NCBI RefSeq assembly: GCF_910592395.1
Contig: NC_088321.1
Location: 7,938,001-8,002,000, forward strand
Source: Lineus longissimus
Taxonomy: Eukaryota > Nemertea > Pilidiophora > Heteronemertea > Lineidae
Reading direction: 5' to 3'
DNA: 64,000 nucleotides
A program made the translations under genes and the position numbers. Under the pieces are notes generated by a model, which had not been told where the DNA came from, ran no database searches, and was given only the letters and a program-made list of their open reading frames with translations. How positions within the stretch are numbered: the first letter of the stretch is position 1; every line of letters begins with the position of its first letter. Of the stretch, positions 35,051 to 45,260 are shown piece after piece.

Positions 35051-37309
35051 CCAGGATATTGGTATAAAATATGTGGAACGGGCTGGAGCAAACAGAACGG
35101 TTGCCAGGACGACTTGGCATGTGAGGTAGCTCAACCCTCAAAGCAAACCCACTGGAGAATGCCAGCAAGACTTGGCATGAGAGGTAGCCAAATCCTCAAT
35201 TTTTTTGTCTAAGGGACAATGCTAGGAAAGCTCAGTATGAGAGGTGGACGGACATATCCTCTTGGGAAAGCTCCTTTGCAGAATGCTAGAACAACTTAGC
35301 ATGAAGGTAGTCTAACCCTTCCCTGGCAATGCATCAGTGGCTATCTGATGGCGGCTCTTGTAACTATAGGCCTCACGAGTCAGCCTGTTTGGCCTATACT
35401 TTTTTGCACTTTGTTTGCGAGTGTGCTTCAGAAAGGATTAATCATGTGGTGATTATGTGGGAGATATTAGTGTGCGTAAGTGTTGGCTTGGAATTATGAT
35501 GCTGTAGAATGTGTAAGTACTGTAAATAGTTATGAGCTCAGTTTATCATTAAAACTTATCAATTAGAATTGAAGTCTAAGCCCTCTGTTTCTTACTTAGT
35601 TCCTTGGTCCATTACAATAAGATTGGTGTCAGATCAGTGGTGACATCGTACTTGACGAACTAGTTAATTTCGTCGATATTTGGATGCCCAGGGTTGTGGC
35701 ATTTATTGTCTTTGTTTCTTTAATGGTGACGCCTTACTGCTCGACCCGGTTTTACGCTACAGTAGAAATAAGCATAATTTGTATCCTAAATTAGACGTAG
35801 AACTACAAAATCTCATCTACTTATTCAGAGAGCTACATCAATACAAACATATCAACAGAAGTGTTGCTATCATCGAGATATAACAATGAGCAAACCCACA
35901 TCTAGTAGCACAGAAAAGGAAGTATTCGCTGTTGAATCTGCCTGGGCTTTCAATTTTTTACTGTCGTCTGCTATCGCTTTGGTAACCATAGTGACAGGTC
36001 CTTACTGACACTGTCCGAATCCCCACACCCACGGTGGTCAACGTACACGATTAATGCAGTGCGTAGCAATGGTCTATCACTTTTCTTGAGCAGACAATCC
36101 ACTCCGTTTTGCGCCTTAGAAACTACCGTAATTGTGAGAATAAGTCCATTTTTAAGTGTTCCACCCACACAACGTTCTTGCGTAATTTGAAATAGGCGAA
36201 TTATTACCTCATAGCCGCGATTTACTTTGTGAAACATGTAACTGTCCGCTAAAAATCATCCCTGCAATCGAAGTTCGATAATATCTGACCGTGGACTATT
36301 CGAAGGACCACGCTGTATATGTCTGCTACACTGTGTGTTGCAAATAGGTATTTCATTTCCTATCATTAGGATGATATTGGAATGTCAAACTGGCACATCA
36401 CATCAAGACGTATCCTGATGAACACCGACAAACATACGGATGTACGACCTTTCGGGTGCACGGATTAACCATACTAAAACACGTGAAATATCGTTATAGG
36501 GCACACTTCAAACGTACGTTTCCCGTTTTAGACGACGGTATATGCGATTTGTAGAAAGTAGTTTTTCATGATTTGTCAGTCTACTAAATAAAAACGGTCT
36601 ATCTTTTGCAGTACCGTAGAGTCGTTTAAATCAGCCGGTATTCCTTGAACCTCACAAGTGTTTTGGCGTTCTCGAAACATACTGCCGCCTTCAAGGGACC
36701 CTCCAATCTTCGTGATGACCCGGGTGCAGCAGCGAGGCTTCTCTACTCGAGTCCATTGCTATGTGGTAAGCGTGCTACCATTTAATCACACCCCTTTGGT
36801 TACCTTACGTCATCAAGAGTATACCTGGATGATTCATATTATTGGAGCCAAAATGTTGAGCAAAACAGAGGCAGAGCCGAGATTTTGGCCAACATTTCAG
36901 CTCCGCCCTCGCAATTTTTGGTGAGACAATCAACGCCGACAGTGAAGTATCAATTTCTATTCTAAAATATATCAAATGCAACAAAGGTTTTAGATAACAG
37001 TGGTATTAGATGGTTTTTGAGAGCTTCCACATTTGCACCAACCCAAGCGGTGCCGCTGAATTCAAAACGAGACTTCGTTTGCGCATAGTGCATTTGCACT
37101 GAGCGGTTCTCCATTCGCTCTGAATCAGGGTATTTTAGAATTCGCTACTATACTTCCCAGACAATATTTCGACGTCCCCTAGTTTCTTTTCCGTCCAACC
37201 ATGCCAACAGTTAATTGATGAAGACACTTGACCGAAAATCTATCATTTCAGTAACTCGTCACTGACACCCTGCAGAATGTTATAGATTTGCATTTGAAAT
37301 ATCAGAGGG
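35051..37309. other. Unassigned stretch within the kinase intron
   Basis: Tandem-like GACTTGGCATGAGAGGTAGC words occur near 35112-35250. Otherwise I see no gene or repeat identity. Confidence 0.35.
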
Positions 37310-37842
37310 TTGTGGTCCGGTATATGCCTAATGTACACAAAATCAACATTATGTACAGGAATTATTTTCATTTATTGACATATCACGCCTAAATTAAGGG
37401 GGAGGTATCTTCAAAGGGTATTGTACATGATCACATAGTATGAATCAATTATTAGTGACCCTTCATTGTTATTTTGCCATTAGAAAAACTATAAAATGAA
37501 GAATTCCCGAACTATAAAACGAAGATGCTCTCAAAAATCATTGAAGAAAATGTGTTATCAATTTCAAACTTTGGCAACATGACTTTCAAGCCAAAACGAC
37601 CCTTTTCTATTGATTTCAACAAATTCCACACACTTTCATTAATTTTCATAGGGGGTGTGGTCGGGTATATAGGCCTTATGTACACAAAATCAACATTATG
37701 TACAGGAATTATTTTCATTTATTGACATATCACGCCTAAATTAAGGGGGAGGTATCTTTAAAGGGTACTGCACATGATCACATAGTATGAATCGATTATT
37801 AGTGACCCTTCATTGTTATTTTGCCATTAGAAAAACTATATA
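37310..37842. repeat. ~175 bp direct duplication, 347 bp period
   Basis: About 37320-37493 and 37667-37840 are nearly identical, sharing ATGTACACAAAATCAACATT and TAAATTAAGGGGGAGGTATC. The offset is 347 bp. They lie just left of the LTR element. Confidence 0.85.
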
Positions 37843-37927
37843 GTTTTCCACCTTTTTCTGACCTCTGCGTAATATAGATTCTGCAATCTTCAATCTTCGT
37901 TTTATAGACACCCGTAGATGACCCTCA

Positions 37928-38082
37928 TGTAGTGTTTTGGCACAACCTGTCTTCGGGGCAATTACCACGGTCAGGACGGAATTGATATGTATGTTGTTGT
38001 TACGAGCAGATGGCTGATGATTGTAAATAAAGAATACAATTATCGTGATTAAATTCGTCGTTCATGCCTCAAGAACGTTACA
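37928..38082 (+). repeat. 5' LTR
   Basis: Begins TGTAGTGTTTTGGCAC, ends AAGAACGTTACA, and contains AATAAAGAATAC, a likely polyadenylation signal. It pairs with 44135-44289. Confidence 0.95.
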
Positions 38083-38084
38083 AT

Positions 38085-38096
38085 TGGCGACGAGGA
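38085..38096 (+). other. Primer binding site, tRNA-Ser(GCU) type
   Basis: TGGCGACGAGGA lies 2 nt after the LTR. It is complementary to the usual 3' end of animal tRNA-Ser(GCU) (TCCTCGTCGCCA). Confidence 0.75.
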
Positions 38097-38175
38097 AAAG
38101 TACGAATGTGCCAAAGAGACTGTAGTTTGAATACGACAAGTTAAATCCGGGTTAAATTCGATAAACTTTGTGAAA

Positions 38176-39216
38176 ATGGCAACGAATGTTGATGTTGCTC
38201 CACTGCCAAGGTTTGACTGTACAGGTGATTTGGCCAGTGTTGGTCCGCGTTGGAAGCGGTGGAAAAAGGCTTTCGAATATTACGTTGTTGGAAAAGGTGT
38301 TACTAACAATGCACAAAAGAAAGCACTGCTTCTTCATTCCGCTGGGATGGAAGTGCAGGATGTGTTCGAAACTGCCGCAGACGTGCCATTCGTAGCAGTG
38401 GCTGAGGGTGAGACTGACAATGTGTTCAAGGCAGCCATGAGAAAATTGGATGGCTACTTTCTTCCGAAGTTAAATGTAGCGTATGAGCGCCATGTTTTCA
38501 GACAGTTGAAACAAGAAGAGGAAACAGTAGCTCAGTTTGTTTCGAGATTAAAGCAGCAAGCTATCAACTGTGAATTCGGGGATTTAGACGCAGCTAACGA
38601 ACAGATACGTGACCAGGTTGTGGATGCTTGCAAGTCGTCCCAATTACGCCGTAAACTACTGCAAAAGGGGACGGATTTAACTCTGGACAATGTTTTGAGT
38701 GTGGCGAGGGCCATGGAGGCAGTGGACCTCCAAATGAAACGTATTGAGGGCAAACCTGCTGAAGTAAATCGTCTTTCCGACAGGAAACAGGAGAAGAAAT
38801 GGGGTAAACCGAGCGGTAAACCAAGTGGTAAAACGTGTTTCCGTTGCGGAAAAGAAGGCCACATTGCCAAAGACTCCGATTGTTCAGCTAAAAACGCGAC
38901 ATGCAATAAATGTAAATTTGTTGGACATTACGCTGTAGTTTGCAAGACCAAGTCGAATCGTAAACCAGGCGAGAAACCAGGAAGAGGGCAAGAAAATGGA
39001 GATAAGCGCGACAAAAAGAGGAAACCCGTACATTTCGTTGGGACAGCAACAGAGGACGATGAATACTCATTCTTATTATACCAAGGCGCCGAGAGCAATA
39101 AAGGTGTAATAGATGTCAAAGTCGGTGGTGTTTTCGTGCGCGTTTTGATTGACTCTGGGTCGACAGCGAACGTCATCGATAGCGCAACGTGGAAATACTT
39201 AAAAAACAGCGTGTGA
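38176..39216 (+). CDS. gag: Gag with two CCHC knuckles plus start of protease
   Basis: Read from the second ATG, MATNVDVAPLPRF; another in-frame ATG lies 6 nt upstream at 38170. The capsid-like region is followed by two zinc knuckles, CFRCGKEGHIAKDSDC and CNKCKFVGHYAVVC. The aspartic protease motif VLIDSGSTANVID comes only about 20 residues before the stop. Gag binds RNA and forms the particle; the protease processes the polyprotein. The frame ends right after a perfect A AAA AAC heptamer (39201-39207), and protease sequence continues in the -1 frame. Programmed frameshifting is a plausible route to Pol. Confidence 0.9.
   Translation: MATNVDVAPLPRFDCTGDLASVGPRWKRWKKAFEYYVVGKGVTNNAQKKALLLHSAGMEVQDVFETAADVPFVAVAEGETDNVFKAAMRKLDGYFLPKLNVAYERHVFRQLKQEEETVAQFVSRLKQQAINCEFGDLDAANEQIRDQVVDACKSSQLRRKLLQKGTDLTLDNVLSVARAMEAVDLQMKRIEGKPAEVNRLSDRKQEKKWGKPSGKPSGKTCFRCGKEGHIAKDSDCSAKNATCNKCKFVGHYAVVCKTKSNRKPGEKPGRGQENGDKRDKKRKPVHFVGTATEDDEYSFLLYQGAESNKGVIDVKVGGVFVRVLIDSGSTANVIDSATWKYLKNSV
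39201..39207 (+). promoter_or_regulatory. Candidate -1 frameshift slippery heptamer
   Basis: A AAA AAC is in register with the gag frame, 9 bp before its TGA. The -1 frame continues into protease and pol. Unusually, it falls inside the protease domain, after the DSG motif. Confidence 0.6.
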
Positions 39217-41843
39217 AATGTGTTAGTGAACCAACCGCGCAACGTTTGTATCCGTATGGTTCAAGCGAACCTTTGAATACACTTGGGAAATTTTCCACAA
39301 CTGTTGAGGTGGGTGACCGGAACGTTGAGGCCAACTTCATGGTAATCAACGGGATAGGACAGTCATTACTGAGCAGAGACACTGCAGAAAAACGTGGGGT
39401 CCTGAAAGTGGGCTTAAATGTAAATTCCGTGCAATGCGACAAACTTACGCTGGAGGACATTAAGAAACGTTTTCCAGGGGTATGCAATGGCATCGGTAAA
39501 CTTAAAAACTATCAGGCAAAGATCCATGTGGATCCTAACGTTAAACCCGTAGCTCAGAATGCGCGAAAAACCCCGTTTGCTATACATGATAAGTTGGAAG
39601 TGAAAATAAAGGAACTGGTGAAAGATGACATTCTAGAAGGGGATGAAGGCCCGACGCCGTGGGTGTCACCACTGGTGATTGTTCCAAAACCGTCAGGTGA
39701 CATACGAATTTGGGTTGATATGCGACAAGCTAATACCGCGATAATTCGGGAAAGACATCCGATTCCAACAGTAGAGGAAGTCGTTCAGCGGATGAATGGC
39801 AGCACCGTATTCAGCAAAATTGACTTGAAATCAGGATTTCACCAACTGGAGCTTGCTGAGGAATCTCGAGGGATCACAACTTTTGCTTGTCACCTTGGTT
39901 TATTCCGGTATAAAAGATTGAATTTCGGAATATCATGCGCGCCGGAACTTTTCCAGCATGTTATTTAACAGGTGTTGGCTGAATGTGAAGGGGTGGAGAA
40001 TATTTCTGATGATCTGATCATTCATGGAAATGGTGACCCTGAACATGATGCGCGCCTTATCAAAGTCCTAGAAACTCTAGAAAAAAATGGTCTAACTGTG
40101 AATTTAGACAAGTGTTTAATCCGATTACCCGAGCTTGAGTACTTTGGTCTTAACATGAGTGCCAACGGTCTTGCACCTACCGCAGATAGGGTAAGAGCTG
40201 TTGTTGAAGCAAGTAAACCCAAGTCAGCGACTGAAGTAAGAAGTTGTATGGGACTTGTGAACTTTAGTGGGAGATTCATACCCAATCTCGCTACTATAGC
40301 TGAACCGCTCCGAAAGTTGACTAGGCACGGAGAACCATTCAAATGGGGACAACCGCAGGACATTGCTTTCAAAAAGTTGAAGGATGAACTGTGCAGGGTG
40401 AACAAACTAGCTCATTTCAAGAAAGGGGCTGACACTGAAATAGTGGTTGATGCCAGTCCAGTAGGGCTAGGTGCCATGTTGGTACAGACTCAGAACAATG
40501 AGAAACGAGTAATTTGCTATGCGAGCCGCAGTCTGTCTCATGTTGAGCGACGTTACTCTCAAACAGAAAAGGAGGCGCTAGGAATCGTCTGGGCCTGTGA
40601 AAGGTTTCATGCATATTTGTATGGGATCACTTTTGAAATAGCGACTGATCACAAACCGTTGATTTACATATACTCGCAGAAGTCGAAACCGTGCGCGAGA
40701 ATTGAACGTTGGGTGTTGAGATTGCAGTCATACGATTTCAAAGTGAAGCATATTCCCGGAAAGGAAATGGCAGCAGACGCGTTATCGAGGCTGATTGAGG
40801 ACACGCGAAGTGAAACAGAGAAAATCAATCATGTTAACGTTGGAGAGGGGTATGTTCGATTCATCGCAGAAATTGCAACACCAAAAGCGTTGACAACTCG
40901 TGAAATAGAACGCGAATCCGATTCCGATGCAAAATTAGAAGTTGTGAGGGAATGTATCGCAACGGGACACTGGAACAATTGCCCTCCTGAGTACAAATGC
41001 GTGCGCAACGAACTCTGTGTGGTTGGTAAACTTGTTCTAAGAGGCTGTAGGATCTTAGTGCCAAAAACTTTGAGATGCCAAGTTGTCAAACTAGCTCATG
41101 AAGGGCACTTGGGTATCGTCAAAACCAAACAAAGACTACGCTTAAAGGTATGGTGGCCTGGTATGGACAGAGATGCGGAACGTGAGTGTAAGACTTGTCC
41201 TGGGTGTCAGCTTGTGGCACAACCGTCTTACCCTGAACCAATGAAACGCACTGAAATGCCAACCATGCCGTGGCAGGATGTAGCGCTAGACCTTCTTGGC
41301 CCGATGCCAGAAGGAGAATACATCCTGGCTGTCGTCGATTATTTTAGTAGATATTTCGAGGTGGACATTGTAAAAAGTGTGACCACCACTGATATGATAA
41401 GAAGTTTGAATGAGATTTTCGCTTCTCATGGATATCCGCTATCGTTAAAATCCGATAATGGACCTCAGTTCATCTCCGAAAAGTTCGAATGTTACCTGGA
41501 AGAATGTGGCATAGAGCACAGACTGAGCCCAGCTTTATGGCCACAGGCCAATGGTGAGATTGAGAGACAAAACCGTACAATGCTTAAATCTATGCGCATC
41601 GCACATGCACAAGGCAAAGACTGGAAAGAGGAACTTTTCAAGACACTTCTGTCTTATAGATCTACACCTTATGAGTCAACGGGTGTTACTCCAGCAAAAC
41701 TCATGTTTAATCGTGAAATCCGTACTAAATTGCCTGAGTTGCGTGATAACACACCAAGGAATTTGGAAGCTAGAGATCGCGATGCTGAGAGCAAGCAAAA
41801 AGGAAAAGGACTATGCAGACCAGAGACGTCATGCCAAAGATAG
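39210..41843 (+). pseudogene. pol: Pol: protease end, RT, RNase H, integrase (mutated)
   Basis: Reading continues from the -1 frame. RT shows WVSPLVIVPKPSG, the LKSGFHQ region and, after an in-frame TAA at 39966-39968, NISDDLIIHG (YxDD block). RNase H shows IVVDASPVGLG, EKEALGIVWA and ATDHKP. Integrase shows an HHCC finger (HEGHLGI, then CKTCPGC) and the DDE residues in DLLGPMP, SDNGPQF and QANGEIERQN. The stop between RT blocks would truncate the enzyme, and the frame is lost again near 41800 in an A-run. The copy is therefore not autonomous as it stands. Family roles (cDNA synthesis, integration) are established for gypsy Pol. Confidence 0.9.
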
Positions 41844-42198
41844 TGATTTAAACGTAGGGGATCGTGTTTTGATGCAACAAGCGAAAAAGAACAAGTTGAC
41901 GACGCGTTATGGTGAAAAGCCGCTAACTGTCGTGGAAAAAACGGGAAGCAAGGTCACTGTCGAAACAGATGGAGGAAAACAGTACAGGAGAAATTCAGCT
42001 CATCTACGCAGATTTGAGGAGCAAACAACGGAGGATGCTACTGATAACGATATCGAGACGGAAATCGCAATTGACGATGATATCGCTGAGGACACTGACC
42101 CAGTGCCGCAGTGGTCTCCTCAGAAGATTGTGACTAGGTCTGGTAGAGAGATCAAAGTCCCTACCAAATTCAAGGATTTTGATATGACCTACATATAG
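41800..42198 (+). pseudogene. Integrase C-terminal segment, shifted frame
   Basis: In the next frame, EKDYADQRRHAKDSDLNVGD continues integrase into a chromatin/DNA-binding C-terminal region ending RLKDFDMTYI-like at the TAG at 42196. The shift lies in the A-rich run near 41797-41812, which suggests a one-base slip. Confidence 0.8.
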
Positions 42199-42664
42199 AA
42201 ACCTAGCTAAGGTGTTTGTTAATGTACGATCGCGATAGACGATATTAGCAAGTTTACTAAAAAGGGCAGAATAATCCCTTTATCTAACTGTGAAGCTATT
42301 GGGTAGTCTACCCTAGTTGCTTTACTATATAATTCATGTTTTTTGTAATCAAAAGGTTAATCTTTTGCAATCTTAGTTCTGATAATCTCTTTGTAGACAG
42401 ACATTTCATTGGAAATGAACTCTTGTTCAAATTCGTACTCCCATAGTGAACTCTTAACATGATGGTTAAACTCTATTTTGATTGAGTTAGTTCTGGTTAA
42501 GCTGGTAACATTATTGTTTAGTTTCAAAGTGTTCTTTTATACTCTGCTGTTCTTGTGTTTTATATGTACGCTTAAAGGACTCTTGGACTGACATTGGTTT
42601 AGTAATATTCAAGCAGAGTTAGTATTGTGTATTGTGTTAAATCTGGGGGGTTAACTACTTGTCT

Positions 42665-44124
42665 AAAATGAAATGGCCAGGGCCATTGTGCTCACCTCTT
42701 GTGAAGGGAAGATGGATGAAGCATTAGCATGGTTTTAAATGTAAGAAAGAAATGAAGTAATGTTTTACAATGAAATTACATGAAAAACAGAAATTTGCAG
42801 GTTAGTGCAATCGTTAAAACAGCAGCAGAACAAAAGCTTGAAGCAGCAAAACATGCAAAACATGCCTACCAAAAGAACAAATAAGCAATTCCATGCAACA
42901 AGTCATCAGCATTAACACACCTTTTAAAAAAAAGTCCTTTGGTTTACAGATGACCCATTATGGAAATGCTTAGGAATAGGATAATTATGTTGTTTGCTTG
43001 TGTCTAGTACAAGAAACAACCATCATCTGAAATTCCTAGGGCTCTGTAGAGGTTAATTAATCCTGCATTTGCCTAGGCTTAGACTATGACATCCCACTTA
43101 GCAGCATTTCAAGGCACCCTTAGGGGAGAGTCCACTATTAACATTTGGGGCCCTGCTGGCCAAACTGAGAATCAGAAAAAGACTGCAGTTTAGTCTAAGA
43201 GTATAGGGGTACATTCGTACCAAGTTAGGGATCTGTAGCTAAAGCAGTGACAAAACGTGCCGTCATTGTAAAATGGCGGTGCCATAGGAAAACTTTGACC
43301 TCTGTGACCTTGAGAAGTAGGTCAAATCAAAAACCCACATTTATGAAATGTATCCTTGCTAGGAGTACCTACCATAAAAATGTTATGAAAATCAGACCAC
43401 TATTAAACGAGCAATCAAACATTTTAACTTTGGACATTAAATTTGGCCCCCGGGTGGCCAAACTAAGAATTTTTCAAGATGCCCGCCTGGCACCCATATT
43501 GGCTATCACATTTGATAAAAAATCAAGGATTTAGTAGAGAGTACATAGATATACATCCAGATCAAATTTGGTTGCAATCCGATCATTAGTTTCGGAGTAA
43601 TAGTACTGTGTTTATTTTTCAAGATGGCTGCCTGGCGGCCATATTTGATGTCCGAACGGCCGAAATTTTAGGGCTGGAATAGAGAATCCCCAGATACATG
43701 TCAACACTGGTTTAAAACCTTCTAGCTAAAATAGACAGGAAACATGCTACTGTTCAGTGAATCAGCAAACTTTGACCTCTGTGACCTTGAAAAGGAGGTC
43801 AAATCAAAAACCCGGAGGATATATGATGCACCTTTGCTAGAAGTACCTAACATATTTTTTTCAAAATTTCCCGACTACTATTAAGGGAGATATTGCATAT
43901 TTTCACTTTTAACGTTTGGCCCCCTGGTGGCCAAACCATGAAACGAATTGGACCGAAATTTGGTCTCCAAGGTGTCATTACATAAGGGTACATGTGTACC
44001 AAGTTTCAACTCAATAGCTCTAACAGTTACGAAACGTGCCCTGCTAACGGACGACGACGACGACGACGACGACGGACGCCACGGTATGGGATAAGCTCAC
44101 CTCTGCTAAGAGGTGAGCTAAAAA
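42665..44124 (+). repeat. Family R dispersed repeat, copy 3 (inside gypsy)
   Basis: Starts AAAATGAAATGGCCAGGG..GTGCTCACC and ends in a (GAC)n run and the CTCACCTCTGCTAAGAGGTGAG hairpin. It stops about 10 bp before the 3' LTR and leaves the polypurine tract in place. The body carries the GACCTCTGTGACCTTGA and GGCCCCCTGGTGGCCAA blocks. Confidence 0.8.
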
Positions 44125-44134
44125 GGGGAGGGAT
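44120..44134 (+). other. Polypurine tract
   Basis: AAAAAGGGGAGGGAT lies immediately before the 3' LTR, the expected plus-strand primer position. Confidence 0.75.
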
Positions 44135-44289
44135 TGTAGTGTTTTGGCACAACCTGTCTTCGGGGCAATTACCACGGTCAGGACGGAATTGATATGTATG
44201 TTGTTGTTACGAGCAGATGGCTGATGATTGTAAATAAAGAATACAATTAGCGTGATTAAATTCGTCGTTCATGCCTTAAGAACGTTACA
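44135..44289 (+). repeat. 3' LTR
   Basis: Same 155 bp as the 5' LTR with about two substitutions (ATTAGCGTG for ATTATCGTG; GCCTTAAG for GCCTCAAG). CCTCA follows. Confidence 0.95.
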
Positions 44290-44294
44290 CCTCA

Positions 44295-45067
44295 TGCATG
44301 CGTTCACTTTTACTAGATCTCCGTGCACCAATGTGGGTAGACCTAAGTTCAGATTCTGGAGCTGATACATCATAGACTGGAGGCTTGATCGACAATTAGT
44401 GTTACAGTGCGGCATACACAGTTTGAATCATCAATGAAAACAATTCATATTTCGAACATTTGTGAGAAGTCTACAAATCTACGAATTTTCGACGATAAAG
44501 ACGTGAATTCGGTTAATTCGTAAAGAATGGTCTCACGTAGTATGTTTACTGATATTCGCTCTCCAATAAAGACCGGAAAATATGAAATCAAAATGTCCTT
44601 ATAGAACGAGGAATTTACATAAACTTGTGCGATATTGCAATCCCAACGTACACTAGATTTTATTCAGAAGGTGATAGAACATTGCTACGCAGGGGATGAA
44701 TCGTGTACGTTGTCCACCGTAGCACTGGTGACTGTAGTGCACATGTGGTCGAAGTGACAAAAAACTCACAAATACCAGTAGTTCGCATCATACTCGCGTT
44801 AGAAAAAAACTGCCATCGTTAATTTCTATTTGCTAACGGTTTGGTATAGGTTTCAACACTAGAATAATGGCCTGTCATTTGATAAACATGATATCATATC
44901 ATGATTTTACTCGAATGTAAGTTAAAGGCAAAACAATGGACAGTGAAATGATCTCATCAAGTATATGTACCCATGCGAAGTGCATACACAGAGAACAGTG
45001 TGGGATGCAATAACATTGCAACTAATAAGGAAAAGCAAATAAACGCAGTGCGTTATTTTAGTCTCAC
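44295..45067. other. Intron sequence, nothing recognised
   Basis: No gene or known repeat is seen between the gypsy element and the kinase exon. Confidence 0.4.
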
Positions 45068-45260
45068 CAGATATCTGTCTGTAAGCCATACCCCTTTTTC
45101 TCGTCGTCCTCGCCCTTTACTGCCTCCGGTGACATGTACTGCACTGTTCCTTTATCAGCAGTTAATGCTCCATGGGTCAGGCGACTGGCCTCGAGCTTCT
45201 TTGAGATTCCGAAGTCCGCCAATTTGATACGGTCATCGAAGCTCAAAAGTATGTTGTCAG
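45068..45260 (-). CDS. MAP3K/STE-type protein kinase, exon for subdomains VIb-IX
   Basis: The minus-strand exon starts after TTTATAG (phase 1) and ends at GTGAGA (phase 2). It reads DNILLSFDDRIKLADFGISK, then GTVQYMSPEAVKG and GLQTDIW. It thus holds the catalytic-loop asparagine, the DFG magnesium-binding aspartate and the SPE activation-segment end. The long insert KGEDDEKKGYGLQ after SPEAV is notable. The next exon is 13 kb away at 31983. The N-lobe and HRD exon should lie further right on the minus strand but are not visible in this window. Such kinases phosphorylate MAP2Ks in stress and developmental cascades; the specific family member is unknown. Confidence 0.87.

Larger units (their letters stand above)
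37928..44289 (+). mobile_element. Ty3/gypsy LTR retrotransposon with nested family R repeat
   Basis: Identical-length LTRs (155 bp, TGTAGT..GTTACA) at 37928-38082 and 44135-44289 differ at about two positions. The host pentamer CCTCA flanks both sides (37923-37927 and 44290-44294). Order: primer site, Gag with two zinc knuckles, protease, reverse transcriptase, RNase H, integrase; no envelope frame. It is disabled by an in-frame stop in reverse transcriptase and a frameshift near 41800. A family R repeat sits between the pol end and the right LTR. Low LTR divergence implies a young insertion. The tRNA-Ser primer hints at the Mag group, though that is not proven. Confidence 0.93.
31984..45067 (-). 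other. ~13 kb kinase intron packed with mobile elements
   Basis: This GT..AG intron joins the two kinase exons in phase 2. It contains a SINE with a nested MITE, a second SINE, family R copies, a 347 bp-period duplication and a 6.4 kb gypsy element. All are listed separately. Confidence 0.8.
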
